A stretch of 64,000 bases of DNA, taken from contig NZ_SKBR01000003.1 in NCBI RefSeq assembly GCF_013450295.1, positions 434,001-498,000 of the forward strand, written 5' to 3'. Source of the DNA: Streptomyces sp. AJS327 (GTDB taxonomy: Bacteria; Actinomycetota; Actinomycetes; Streptomycetales; Streptomycetaceae). A program made the position numbers and the translations under genes. Below are positions 33,838 through 42,800 of the stretch, piece after piece; within the stretch, counting starts at the first letter, position 1, and each line of letters opens with the position of its first letter. A model generated the notes under the pieces. That model worked only from the letters and a program-made list of their open reading frames with translations. It searched no databases and was not told where the DNA came from.

Positions 33838-35292
33838 TCAGGGCCGCTGGGGGGTGAGGGCGCGCCGGAGGCGCTGGACGCCCTCCTCCAGCTGGGCGGT
33901 TCCGGGGGTGGTCGCGTGACTCAACCGCAGGTACGGGGCGGGGGATTCGGCGGTGAAGTAGGGCGCGCCGGGGGTGACCGCGACGCCGTGCCGCAGCGCG
34001 GTGGCGGTGAGCGCCCGTTCGTCGGTGCCGTCCGGCAGCCGCAGCCACAGGTGGCAACCGCCGGCCGGTGGGTCCTGGGGGACGAGGCCGGGCAGGGCGG
34101 TGGCGAGCGCGGTGAGCAGGGTGGTGCGGCGGTCGCGGAGCGCCCCGGCGAGGGCGCGCAGGTGACGAGCCCAGGCGGGGGAGCCGACGAGTTCGAGGGC
34201 GGTCTCCTGGAGGGGCCGGGGGACGAAGAAGGTGTCGATGGCGTGCAGCGCGCGCAGCCGCTCCAGCGCCGGTCCACGGGCCGTCAGCGCGCCGATCCGC
34301 AGGCTGGGGGAGGCCGCCTTGGTCAGCGACCGGACGTGGACGACGACGCCGTCCGGGTCCTCGGCGGCCAGCGGCGCGGGCGTCGTTGGGGCGTCGGCGT
34401 GGGCCAGACGGCGGGCGAAGTCGTCCTCGACGACGAAGGCGCCCGCGCTCCGCGCGAGGGCGCGCACCTCCGTCCGGCGCCGCGCGGAGAGGACCGTGCC
34501 CGTCGGGTTGTGGAACAGCGGCTGGCAGACGAACACCCGGGCGCGGGTCGTCGCGAACGCCTCGGCGAGCAGGTCGGTGCGGACGCCCTCGGCGTCCAGC
34601 GGTACCGGCACGGGCCGCAGTCCGGCGGCGCGCGCCACGGCGAGCATGCCCGGGTAGGTGGGGGACTCGACCAGGACGGGTGAGCCGGGCGCCGCCAGCG
34701 CGCGCAGCGCGGTGGTGAGCGCGTTCTGGCCCCCGGAGGTGACGAGCACGTCCGAGGCGTCCAGCGGGCCGGACGGTCCGCCGATATCGCGGGCGAACCA
34801 GCCGCGCAGTTCGGGCAGTCCCTCCACCGGCGGACGCGACCAGGTGCCGGGCCTCCGCCCCGCCCGGGCGAGCGCGGCGGACAGCGCCCGCTCCGGCTGG
34901 AGGGAGGCGTGCGGGTAGCCGCCGCTCAGGTCGACGACCTCCGGCGGCGGCGTGGTGAGGGTGGTCAGGACGCCCGTGGCGTCGAGGCCGCGCGGTCCCG
35001 CGTCCAGCGCGGTGTGTGGCGGGTCGGCGCTGAGCGCCACCTCCTGCCAGGAGACGTCCCCGAGGGTGCGGGCGGTGGGCTGCCGGGCGGCCTTGAAGAC
35101 CCCGGCGCCGGGCCGGGTGGTGACGAGGCCCTCGGCGGCGAGCGTGGCGATCGCCCGGGACACGGTGACGGGGCTGACGCCGTACCGGGTGACGAGGGCA
35201 CGGCTCGCCGGGAGCTTCTGTCCCTCTGAGTAGCGGTCCAGTTCGCTCCGCAGGGTCGAGGCGAGCTGGGTGACGCTGCTACTGTCATTCAT
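33838..35292 (-). CDS. MocR/PdxR-type GntR regulator (winged HTH plus aminotransferase-like domain)
   Basis: 484 residues. The N-terminal GntR HTH (YSEGQKLPASRALVTRYGVSPVTVSRAIATLAAEGLVTTRPGAGVF, about 20-70) is joined to a fold type I aminotransferase domain with PLP lysine K325 in RSLTKAASPSLRIG and a YPG/HNPTG substrate region. MocR proteins bind PLP or PLP-amino-acid adducts and control nearby genes. The divergent neighbour is an EamA exporter; the two ATG codons overlap by two bases (minus 35292, plus 35291). Confidence 0.93.
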   Translation of the reverse strand: MNDSSSVTQLASTLRSELDRYSEGQKLPASRALVTRYGVSPVTVSRAIATLAAEGLVTTRPGAGVFKAARQPTARTLGDVSWQEVALSADPPHTALDAGPRGLDATGVLTTLTTPPPEVVDLSGGYPHASLQPERALSAALARAGRRPGTWSRPPVEGLPELRGWFARDIGGPSGPLDASDVLVTSGGQNALTTALRALAAPGSPVLVESPTYPGMLAVARAAGLRPVPVPLDAEGVRTDLLAEAFATTRARVFVCQPLFHNPTGTVLSARRRTEVRALARSAGAFVVEDDFARRLAHADAPTTPAPLAAEDPDGVVVHVRSLTKAASPSLRIGALTARGPALERLRALHAIDTFFVPRPLQETALELVGSPAWARHLRALAGALRDRRTTLLTALATALPGLVPQDPPAGGCHLWLRLPDGTDERALTATALRHGVAVTPGAPYFTAESPAPYLRLSHATTPGTAQLEEGVQRLRRALTPQRP

Positions 35293-36208
35293 GACGGTTC
35301 AGGATAGCGATACCCCTCCCTCCTCGATAGCGGTCCGTAGCGGTACCGCGCAGGCCGCGCTCGGCGTGGCCGCCTTCTCCCTCACCTTCCCCGCCACCGT
35401 GTGGGCGCTGGACGGCTTCGGCCCGTGGACGACGACCGGGCTCCGCGGCCTCCTCGCGGGCCTCCTCGCCGCCGTCTGCCTCTACGCCGCCCGCGTGCCG
35501 CCGCCCGCGCGGGAGCACTGGCCCGCGCTGCTCACCGTCGCCGGGGGCTGCGCCGTCGGCTTCCCGCTGCTGACGACTCTGGCGCTGCGCACCTCCAGCA
35601 CCGCGCACTCGGCCGTCGTCATCGGCGTCCTCCCCCTCGCCACCGCGATCGCCTCGTCCGCCCTGACCGGGCGGCGCCCCCCGCGCGCCTTCTGGGCGGC
35701 CGCCGGGCTCGGCGCGCTCACCGTCGCCGCCTTCACGGTCCAGCAGAGCGGTGGACTGCCCACCCTCGGCGACGCCTTCCTCTTCGGCGCCCTGCTGGTC
35801 TGCGCCGCCGGGTACGCCCAGGGCGGCCGTCTCGCGACCCGGATGCCCGGCTGGCAGGTCATCGCCTGGGGCGTCGTCATCGCGCTGCCGGTGTCCGCCC
35901 TCGTCACGGTGGTGGCCCTGCCCGTGGAGCCGGTGGCGCCGAATGCGCGGGCCGTCGGCGGGCTCCTCTACATCGCCGCCATCTCCCAGTTCGGCGGCTT
36001 CGTCGCCTGGTACCGGGGCATGGCGCTGATCGGGGTGCTGCGGGCCAGCCAGATCCAGCTGACCCAGCCGATCCTGACCCTCGTCTGGTCGGCCCTGCTC
36101 ATGGGCGAGACGCTGTCCCCCCTCGCGCCGGTCGCCGCGCTGCTCGTCCTCGCCTGCGTCGCCACCACCCAGCGCACGGCCGCACCCCAACGCCCCGCCG
36201 CCACCTGA
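35291..36208 (+). CDS. EamA/DMT-superfamily transporter
   Basis: 306 residues (from the ATG at 35291) with ten predicted transmembrane helices in two EamA halves: LGVAAFSLTFPATVWALDGFGP at the start of half one and ISQFGGFVAWYRGMALIGVLRASQIQLTQPILTLVWSALLMGE in half two. DMT exporters move amino acids or other small metabolites. It pairs with the divergent MocR gene, so an amine or amino-acid substrate sensed through PLP chemistry is plausible. An in-frame start at 35270 would overlap the MocR gene; a later GTG before helix one is also possible. Confidence 0.88.
   Translation: MTVQDSDTPPSSIAVRSGTAQAALGVAAFSLTFPATVWALDGFGPWTTTGLRGLLAGLLAAVCLYAARVPPPAREHWPALLTVAGGCAVGFPLLTTLALRTSSTAHSAVVIGVLPLATAIASSALTGRRPPRAFWAAAGLGALTVAAFTVQQSGGLPTLGDAFLFGALLVCAAGYAQGGRLATRMPGWQVIAWGVVIALPVSALVTVVALPVEPVAPNARAVGGLLYIAAISQFGGFVAWYRGMALIGVLRASQIQLTQPILTLVWSALLMGETLSPLAPVAALLVLACVATTQRTAAPQRPAAT
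35303..35332. promoter_or_regulatory. Direct repeat GATAGCG, candidate MocR operator
   Basis: GATAGCG at 35303-35309 and 35326-35332, 23 bp apart (about two helical turns), with a related GTAGCGG at 35336. MocR regulators bind direct repeats. The sites lie inside the first codons of the EamA gene as annotated, so either the start is further downstream or the operator is intragenic. Confidence 0.45.
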
Positions 36209-36291
36209 CACTCCCTCTCCGATGGCCCCAACAGGCGGACCGCTACGGGGTGTTCGGTAGACGCGGGAGGGTCTTCCGCCGCCCGTGGCGG

Positions 36292-36507
36292 TCAGGGGGT
36301 GGTGGACTCGGTGATGCCGTTGGCGAGTTGGCCGACCACGTCGCCGACGGTCTCCCCGAAGGCGGTGGGGGCGACCAGCACGCCGAAGACGAGCGCGATG
36401 ACGACGGTCAGCTGCTCGTCGTTCCGGGAACGGGCCTGGGTGCGCCGACGGAGCCGCAGGATGATGATCACCGCGAGCAGTACCGCCACGTTGATGGTCA
36501 GAGACAT
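36292..36507 (-). CDS. Small membrane protein, two helices
   Basis: 71 residues. Hydrophobic N-terminal helix (LTINVAVLLAVIIILRL), a basic Arg-rich turn (RRRTQARSRNDE), a second helix (LTVVIALVFGVLVAPTAFG) and a short polar tail. AGGAGG lies seven bases before the ATG. No family recognised; small membrane proteins of this form are common accessory genes in Streptomyces. Confidence 0.75.
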   Translation of the reverse strand: MSLTINVAVLLAVIIILRLRRRTQARSRNDEQLTVVIALVFGVLVAPTAFGETVGDVVGQLANGITESTTP

Positions 36508-36876
36508 CGCGCGTCCTCCTGTCAGGCAGGGGCTTCGGACCTCCCAGCCTTCCTGCATAAGCCACGGCGGGTACGCCGGTGAATCCGTCGTCCACGGTTG
36601 GCGACAAAAGGCCCCCGGTCGGCTGGTTTTCCCCGAAAGGCGGACGGGCGACGGGTTTTCGCCACAGCACGAGCCGTGTGGAGTTGACGGCGTCCCGGAG
36701 CCCGCGGTGTCTCCCCCGACTGACGGCGTCCCCGAACAAGCCCCGGAGCACCCGGAGTTGGCGCGGGCGTCCGAGGCGGCCGCCGGCGCCGTGGGGCGGC
36801 GGTCGGCACAGTGGCCGGGAGCGCGGCGCCACGGCCCGGGTGACCGTACGATCGGGCTGAGGTGAGGGGAGAAGCC
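36508..36876. other. Upstream region of the NTPase-glycosyltransferase gene
   Basis: About 370 bp. It contains T/A-rich spots (ggttttccccgaaa, ggttttcgcc, 36620-36665). A frame with coding-like composition ends at the overlapping TGA of 36861, with its only late start a GTG at 36702 and no RBS; I do not call it. TACGAT at 36847-36852 could be a -10 element close to the gene start. Confidence 0.45.
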
Positions 36877-39800
36877 GTGGACATCTCCGCGCTGCGCAAT
36901 CCGTACGACTACCGGAACCCGGTACGTGACGCCACCGTCTTCGCCGGACGGGGCGAGGAAGTCGCCATCCTCGCCTACGAGATGGACCAGACGGCGGTGG
37001 ACCGGCCGTCGGTCTGCGTCGTCCTGCACGGCCCCCGGGCCTCCGGGAAGACAAGCCTGCTCAACGCCACCGAGTGGCTCGCCACCGAACGCGGATACAC
37101 CACCGCCCGCGTGGAGTTGATCGGCGGCGACGGTGACCCCACGGTCTTCTTCCGCAAGGTGTACGAGGAGCTGGCCACCGCAGTCCTCGCCGAGTGCCAA
37201 CGACGCGGCCAGCGCCTCCCGTTCGACATGGCGCAGCTGCGCCGGACGATGGCCGGGGTGACCCGCCACACCCCGGGGCCGGTCCCAGCCGCTCCCGAGC
37301 ACGCCCCCGAACCCCCGTCCACAGCCGAACGTTCCGGCGCCGAGACCGCGACGCCCGGCCTCCCGGCCCGCACCCCCGGTGCTCCCGCGCGGACGTTAGG
37401 GGCCGACCACCACGGTCCGGGCGCCGCCGAACCGCTGCCGGAGTTCGTACCGGAGTTCCCGGAGGCCGTGGCGCTCGCGGGCGCGGACGGGCGCGTGCCG
37501 GAGGCGGCGCTCCGCGCCGACCTGGCTTCCTTCGTCCACCTGCTCGGGCATCCGCTCGTCCTGCTCGTCGACGAGGCCCAGTTGATGGCCGAGGACGCCC
37601 AGGTCCTGTCGATCCTGCGGTTCCTCACCTCCCGCGTCGACGGACTCGTCCTCGTCCTCGCCGGAACCTCCGGGCTCGTCGACCGGATCACCGAGGTGCA
37701 CTCCCCGATCCTGCGGCAGTTCCGGGAGATCGCGGTCAGCGGATTCGTCGAGTGGGAGGACGTCCGGAACTGCGTCATGCGCCCGCTCCGCAGCCTCGGC
37801 GTCCACTCCATGTCACTGGACGGCGTGGTGTCCGCGCTGCGGCAGCTCACCGACGGCAACCCGTACGAGATCCAGCTGTACTGCCACGAGATGTTCGCCC
37901 GCTGGCAGCGCGGCGCCTCCGACGCCATGGAGCTGACCGCCGAGGTGCTGGAGGGCATCCGCTCGCGGATGGAGTCCCGGCAGGACGTCCTCGCGCGGCC
38001 GCTGATCCGCGTGGTCCGGGCGATGGAACCGTCCGAACTCGTCGCCTTCAACGTGCTCACCTCCGCGCTCGGCCACGCCACGGCGGACCAGGCGTGGTTC
38101 GCCTACTGTCTCACCGGGCCGCCGCGGATCACCCGCGCCGAGTACGACGACTGCCGGGACAGGCTCGTCGCGGAGGGCGTCATCACCACCGAGGGGCCGG
38201 TACAACTCGCCCTGGAAAACGACCTGTTCGACGAGATTTACGCCCGTCTGTGGACGGTAGGCAAGCTCGGTACCACCCGCCACGGCTCGTACACCAGCCG
38301 GACGCACGCGTCGGCGCTGCTCACCTACCGGCTTCTGGAACTGCTGCACGGCTTCGCCCAGGAGCCGCTGCACATCTTCCCCACCTGCTGCCACGGCATG
38401 CGACAGGACCACCTGGACGAGATCATCCGCGTCCTGGACACCCTGCCGGAGGAGGGGCCCGACGCGGCCATCCGGATCAACTACCTACACAAGGCCATCC
38501 TGTTGGCGGGCGAACCCCGGGCGCTGGACCTCATCGGCGTCACCTGCACCTTCGGCGAACTCACCGTCCGGCGCTGGCTCTACGCCCCGGACAGCGCGGA
38601 CGTCGCGCTGTCGGAGGACCCCGCCTTCGTGGTGGCCGCCGCCTGGGTGGCGGAGCTGGGCGGCGAACTCACCACTGACCACGTGCGGGTGCCGCTGCGC
38701 ACCTGGCCCGCCACCGACTGGTTCGGGAAGGTGGCCCCCGGCCAGCTGCGCGACGAACTCGCCGACAACCACCTCTCCGCCTCCTACCGTTCCTACGGCG
38801 CCGGGGACCTCCCCACCGCACGGCGCCACCTGGAGGCGTCCTACGAGTTGAGCCCCGGCTGGGAGCACGCCAACAACCTGATGTACATGAGTCTTTCGGC
38901 CGGTGAGGTAGCGGAGGCGCAGCGCTGGGGAGAGCGGGCGACCGGGTGGACCGAGGACTCGCTGCACCGCGCGCTCACCCACTACAACCGTGCGATGACG
39001 GGCGTGCTCAGCGGCGACCGGGGCGAAATCAACCGCCATCTCACGTACGCGGAACGACAGTTGGACGCCGTGCTCGCGGACGAGCACCCGTTCGGCTTCC
39101 TGTTCCTGCCCGACCCGGACCGTCCGGGGGCCCTCCGCGAGGAGACGGACGTCGACCTGGCCGACGCCCTGCGGCGCGCCCGCGAGACCCTGGGCCTTCC
39201 CCGCACGGAGACCGCCGAACGCCCCGACCACGAACCGGTGTTGGGCGCTGCAACGGCCCCGCCGGACGAGGCGCCGGACGCCGGGGACGCGCTACCCGAC
39301 GCGACTCCCGTGCCCGGCAACGGTGGTGCGGACGCCCGGAACGGAGCCAGCGCGGCGGAGACCGGGGACACCCGGGCCCGGGCGTCAGAGGGCGGGGTGC
39401 CGCAGCCCGAGGCAGCGGAGGGCGGGGCAGCGGAGGGCGCGGCGCCGGACGACGCGGAGCGGCCGGTCATCCTGTCCGTCGCCACCGAGTGGGACTCCTC
39501 GCACGGCGGCCTCAGCACCTTCAACCGGGACCTCTGCCGCGCCCTCGCCGCCGCCGGGGCCCGCGTGTTCTGCGCCGTCCTGACCGCCTCGGCCGAGGAG
39601 GAGACGGCGGCCCGCGCCGCCGGTGTGACGCTGCTCCCGGCGCCCGCCGTCGCCGGAGCCTCCGACGACCTGCGGCTCGGCAGCCGCCCCGCGCTGCCCG
39701 AGGGAACCGAGCCGGACGTGGTGGTGGGGCACAGCCGGATCACCGGCCCCGTGGCCAAGGCCATGGCCGACGCGCACTTCCCGGCCGCGCGCCGCCTGCA

Positions 39801-40668
39801 CCTCATCCACATGGCCCCGGACGAGATCGAGTGGTACAAGCCCGGCCGGGACAGCGACGCGGGCCTGCGCGCCGAGGAACGCACCGACATCGAGCGCCAA
39901 CTCGGCCGGGACGCGCACCGCGTGGTCACCGTGGGCCCTCACCTGCGCACCCAGTTCCTCGCGGAGTTCACCGACACCGAAGTCCTCCGCCTCGACCCGG
40001 GATTCGACGTACCCGCACCCACCGGACCCCGAACTCCCCCCGGAGGCGAACCACTTCGGGTGCTGCTTCTCGGCCGGGTCGAGGACGCGCGGCTGAAGGG
40101 GGTGGACCTCGCGGCGATGGCGTGTGGCGAGGTGGCGCGCTGGCACCAGGAGGACGAACTGCCGCCCGTCCGGCTCGTGGTGCGCGGTGCGCGGAAGGAC
40201 GACGTGGACGCGGACCGGGCCCGGATCGTCGAGTGGGCCAACAGCCCCCGCCTGGACGTCGTGGTGCGCCCCTACACCTCGGCGCAGGACTGCGTGGAGA
40301 TGGATCTGAACAGCGCGAGCCTGCTGGTGATGCCGTCCCGCTCCGAGGGGTTCGGCCTGGTCGGCGTCGAGGCGATCGTCCGGGGCGTACCGGTACTCGT
40401 CAGCTCGGAGAGCGGCCTCGCCCAACTGCTGCGCGAGGCACTGGGCCAGAAGGCGGCCAGCCGCTTCGTCGTCGAGATGTCGCGGGACGAGAACGACCCC
40501 GGCCGCTGGGCCCGCGCCATCGGCCGCAAACTCCAGGACCGCGCCGGTGCGTTCCGGGAGATCGCCGAGTGCCGCGCGCGACTCGCGCGAGAGATGCCCT
40601 GGGCGCGCGCCGCCGCAGTCGTACTGGAGGCCGCCCTGGACCGTGCGCCAACAGCCGGGCGGGAATGA
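36877..40668 (+). CDS. STAND/ORC-like P-loop NTPase fused to a GT-B (family 4) glycosyltransferase
   Basis: 1263 residues from the GTG at 36877 (AGGGGAG five bases upstream; a GTG five codons earlier is less likely). Numbering here counts from that earlier GTG. The start NPYDYRNPVRD..FAGR leads into a NTPase with Walker A HGPRASGKTS (Gly57-Thr64) and Walker B VLLVDEAQ (Asp237-Glu238). A Pro/Ala insertion (140-195) splits the NTPase core. Helical, TPR-like repeats follow to about 770, then a low-complexity Glu/Gly/Ala linker (775-865). A complete GT-B transferase (868-1268) has HGGLSTFNRDL and the catalytic E-x7-E, SEGFGLVGVEAIVRGVPV (Glu1162, Glu1170). Codon 179, in the insertion, is TTA. I infer an NTP-switched protein whose effector is a sugar transferase. 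Confidence 0.85.
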   Translation: MDISALRNPYDYRNPVRDATVFAGRGEEVAILAYEMDQTAVDRPSVCVVLHGPRASGKTSLLNATEWLATERGYTTARVELIGGDGDPTVFFRKVYEELATAVLAECQRRGQRLPFDMAQLRRTMAGVTRHTPGPVPAAPEHAPEPPSTAERSGAETATPGLPARTPGAPARTLGADHHGPGAAEPLPEFVPEFPEAVALAGADGRVPEAALRADLASFVHLLGHPLVLLVDEAQLMAEDAQVLSILRFLTSRVDGLVLVLAGTSGLVDRITEVHSPILRQFREIAVSGFVEWEDVRNCVMRPLRSLGVHSMSLDGVVSALRQLTDGNPYEIQLYCHEMFARWQRGASDAMELTAEVLEGIRSRMESRQDVLARPLIRVVRAMEPSELVAFNVLTSALGHATADQAWFAYCLTGPPRITRAEYDDCRDRLVAEGVITTEGPVQLALENDLFDEIYARLWTVGKLGTTRHGSYTSRTHASALLTYRLLELLHGFAQEPLHIFPTCCHGMRQDHLDEIIRVLDTLPEEGPDAAIRINYLHKAILLAGEPRALDLIGVTCTFGELTVRRWLYAPDSADVALSEDPAFVVAAAWVAELGGELTTDHVRVPLRTWPATDWFGKVAPGQLRDELADNHLSASYRSYGAGDLPTARRHLEASYELSPGWEHANNLMYMSLSAGEVAEAQRWGERATGWTEDSLHRALTHYNRAMTGVLSGDRGEINRHLTYAERQLDAVLADEHPFGFLFLPDPDRPGALREETDVDLADALRRARETLGLPRTETAERPDHEPVLGAATAPPDEAPDAGDALPDATPVPGNGGADARNGASAAETGDTRARASEGGVPQPEAAEGGAAEGAAPDDAERPVILSVATEWDSSHGGLSTFNRDLCRALAAAGARVFCAVLTASAEEETAARAAGVTLLPAPAVAGASDDLRLGSRPALPEGTEPDVVVGHSRITGPVAKAMADAHFPAARRLHLIHMAPDEIEWYKPGRDSDAGLRAEERTDIERQLGRDAHRVVTVGPHLRTQFLAEFTDTEVLRLDPGFDVPAPTGPRTPPGGEPLRVLLLGRVEDARLKGVDLAAMACGEVARWHQEDELPPVRLVVRGARKDDVDADRARIVEWANSPRLDVVVRPYTSAQDCVEMDLNSASLLVMPSRSEGFGLVGVEAIVRGVPVLVSSESGLAQLLREALGQKAASRFVVEMSRDENDPGRWARAIGRKLQDRAGAFREIAECRARLAREMPWARAAAVVLEAALDRAPTAGRE

Positions 40669-40721
40669 GGGGTTGGGCGTGTTCGTCGGCGCGTCCGGGC
40701 GGCGGGTGACGGCGGCGGGCG

Positions 40722-41540
40722 TCACGGTGGTGACGGCGCGGCGGACTGCGATGGGCCACCGCCGGGGGGTTGGCAGCGCGGACACCAGAGGGTGCCGCGT
40801 CCCGCCATCCGGTCCCAGCGGAGCGGCGTACCGCAGCGTGGGCACACCGGGTCGGTCTCCTCGCGGTGTCCGGTGAGCCAGGACGCCCGGGGCGGCACCC
40901 GTCCGGCGCGGACGGCGGAGTTCAGGGTGCGGGTCAGCTCAGTGTGCAGCCGGACGCGCTCGGCCACCGTCAACTCCCGTACCGCGAGGGCCGGGTGGAG
41001 ATGGGCGCGCCACAGGATCTCGTCGGCGAGGAGGTTGCCGAGCCCGGCGACCACCGACTGGTTGGTGAGCGCGGACTTCACACCGCCGCGCCGTCCGGCG
41101 AGCCGCGCCTCGAAGCCCGCACGGTCCAACCCCAGTGCGTCGGGACCCTGTTCGCCGATCATCCGGTCAACGTCCGCCCGGTCGGCGAGCCAGAGGCCCT
41201 TCAGCTTCCGCTGGTCTCGATAGCGCAGCTGCCGGTCCCCGCCCACGGTGAACACCACCCGGTCGTGCGGGGCGAGCGCATCGTCCGGGGCCGCGCAGTG
41301 CAACTCGCCGGTCATGCCGAAGTGCAGGAGCACGGTCGGCCCGTCCGTCCGGCCCAGCAGCCACTTGCCGCGCCGCTCCGGTTCCGCGAACCGTCGCCCC
41401 TCCAGCTCCCGCCGGAAGCGCTGAGCGCTCACCCCGTGCAGCACTCCGGCGTCGCGGACCTCCACCCGGTCGACCAGCGCGCCCCGCGCGCAGTCGTCGA
41501 GCACCGCGCGGAACGCTTCGACGTCGGGGAGTTCGGGCAT
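40722..41540 (-). CDS. Fpg/Nei family DNA glycosylase
   Basis: 272 residues. MPELPDVEAF places the catalytic Pro2 and Glu3 at the mature N-terminus, which fixes the start at 41540. RRGKWLL, the helix-two-turn-helix region with QSVVAGLGNLLADEILWRA, and a C-terminal zinc finger (CPRCGTPL...CPRC) complete the family pattern. It removes oxidised bases and nicks the AP site. Convergent with the NTPase-glycosyltransferase gene, 53 bp apart. Confidence 0.95.
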   Translation of the reverse strand: MPELPDVEAFRAVLDDCARGALVDRVEVRDAGVLHGVSAQRFRRELEGRRFAEPERRGKWLLGRTDGPTVLLHFGMTGELHCAAPDDALAPHDRVVFTVGGDRQLRYRDQRKLKGLWLADRADVDRMIGEQGPDALGLDRAGFEARLAGRRGGVKSALTNQSVVAGLGNLLADEILWRAHLHPALAVRELTVAERVRLHTELTRTLNSAVRAGRVPPRASWLTGHREETDPVCPRCGTPLRWDRMAGRGTLWCPRCQPPGGGPSQSAAPSPP

Positions 41541-42053
41541 GGCGTCCACCACCGTCTTCCGTCGAGCCGCCAACGAGCCCGCGCACCACACCCGTTGGGG
41601 CCGGCCGCCCCGGTGTCACGTATCGCCGGGGCGCGCCCGGGCCGCCGGGCCCGGCACTCGCGCCGGGGTGTGTGGCTCGCCCGGGTGCGGCGCACCCTGC
41701 GTGCGGCCCGCCGGGTCAGGGGCGTGGCCGGGGCCGTCTCCAGTGTGCTCGGCCCGCCCGGCCCTGTCGCCCGGGGCTACGCCACCCGGCTGACCCGGGC
41801 CGTCCGCCCGGGAGTCCCGGCCGGACGCCCTGTGGGCGGGCGCCGTCGATCAGCGGCCGCCCGCCGATCACGGGCCCCGGCGGGACACCCGCACCCGCGC
41901 CCGGGATTTCCGCACTGTCGGCCGGGGCGGTCGTACCGTCGTCCGGGTGCCCGTCCGTCGGACGGGGGCCCGGCATCCGAGACCGTGACGCCCGTACCGG
42001 CGGCCGGGGGGCCGGGGCCGGTGTGGCCCCGTACCCCCGGCCGGTGGGTGCCG
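41541..42053. other. Intergenic gap
   Basis: About 510 bp, G/C-rich, no gene supported. A GGCCGGGG/CCCCGGCC-type imperfect hairpin at about 41990-42045 sits just beyond the AhpD-like stop and is a likely terminator. Confidence 0.5.
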
Positions 42054-42530
42054 TCACCCCAGGGTCTGGCCCACCTCGTAACTCCCGGCGGGCTGCCGCA
42101 CGATGACGTTCATCCGGTTGAAGGCGTTGATGACGGCGATGACCATCACCATCGCGGCGAGCTGGTGCTCGTCGTAGTGCTTGGCGGCGTTCGCCCAGAC
42201 CTCGTCGGAGACTCCGCCCGCCGCGTCGGCGATCCGGGTTCCCTCCTCCGTCAGCTCCAGCGCGGCCCGTTCGGCGTCGGTGAAGACCGTCGCCTCCCGC
42301 CAGGTGGCCACCAGGTTGAGCCGCAGGGCGGTCTCCCCGGCGTGCGTCGCCTCCTTGATGTGCATATCGGTGCAGAACCCGCAGCCGTTGATCTGGCTGG
42401 CGCGGATCTTCATCAGCTCCTGTGTGGACCGCGGCAGGGTCGTCTTGGCCAGTAGCGGTCCCGTGGCGGCGAGTTGCTTCGCGACCTTGACGGCGTCCTG
42501 GCTGCCGAGCAGGTTCAACCGGGCGTCCAT
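42054..42530 (-). CDS. Carboxymuconolactone decarboxylase/AhpD-like protein
   Basis: 158 residues, all-helical AhpD fold, with the redox motif C50-G-F-C53-T-D-M-H57 (NGCGFCTDMH). AhpD-like proteins use the CxxC for peroxide reduction or related thiol chemistry. The ATG has AAGGAG six bases upstream. A direct repeat of GTCACATC in the upstream region may be a regulator or ECF sigma site. It lies in a row of stress and repair genes. Confidence 0.92.
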   Translation of the reverse strand: MDARLNLLGSQDAVKVAKQLAATGPLLAKTTLPRSTQELMKIRASQINGCGFCTDMHIKEATHAGETALRLNLVATWREATVFTDAERAALELTEEGTRIADAAGGVSDEVWANAAKHYDEHQLAAMVMVIAVINAFNRMNVIVRQPAGSYEVGQTLG

Positions 42531-42584
42531 GGTGGCTCCTTCGCTGGTGTGTTCCGACACCCCCTTCACTGGACGGCCCCTCCG

Positions 42585-42607
42585 GATGTGACAGCACACG
42601 ATGTGAC
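42585..42607 (-). promoter_or_regulatory. Direct repeat GTCACATC upstream of the AhpD-like gene
   Basis: The minus strand has GTCACATC twice, 15 bp apart (plus-strand GATGTGAC at 42585 and 42600), 55-77 bp before the ATG. Operator or ECF-type promoter element; not resolved. Confidence 0.4.
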
Positions 42608-42800
42608 GTGCGTCTCTCCCCTCCAGGGCGCCTCCCCGACGCCGCGCGCAGCAGGGGCCGTCCTCCTCGCTCACGAGGAAGTCACGTGTTACGTCGAGCA
42701 GTTGGAACGCGGCGTGCGGGCGGGCGGCGATGTTCGCTCCACCGACGGGAGGCGGCGACCATCCGGCCCGTCCTCGCGTGCTGCGTCGTCGGGGCGGGGG

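Noticed and set aside
36702..36861. Small gene overlapping the start of the NTPase-glycosyltransferase gene
   Set aside because: Coding-like composition and a TGA that would couple it, but the only start is a GTG without an RBS and the frame is antisense to other signals upstream.
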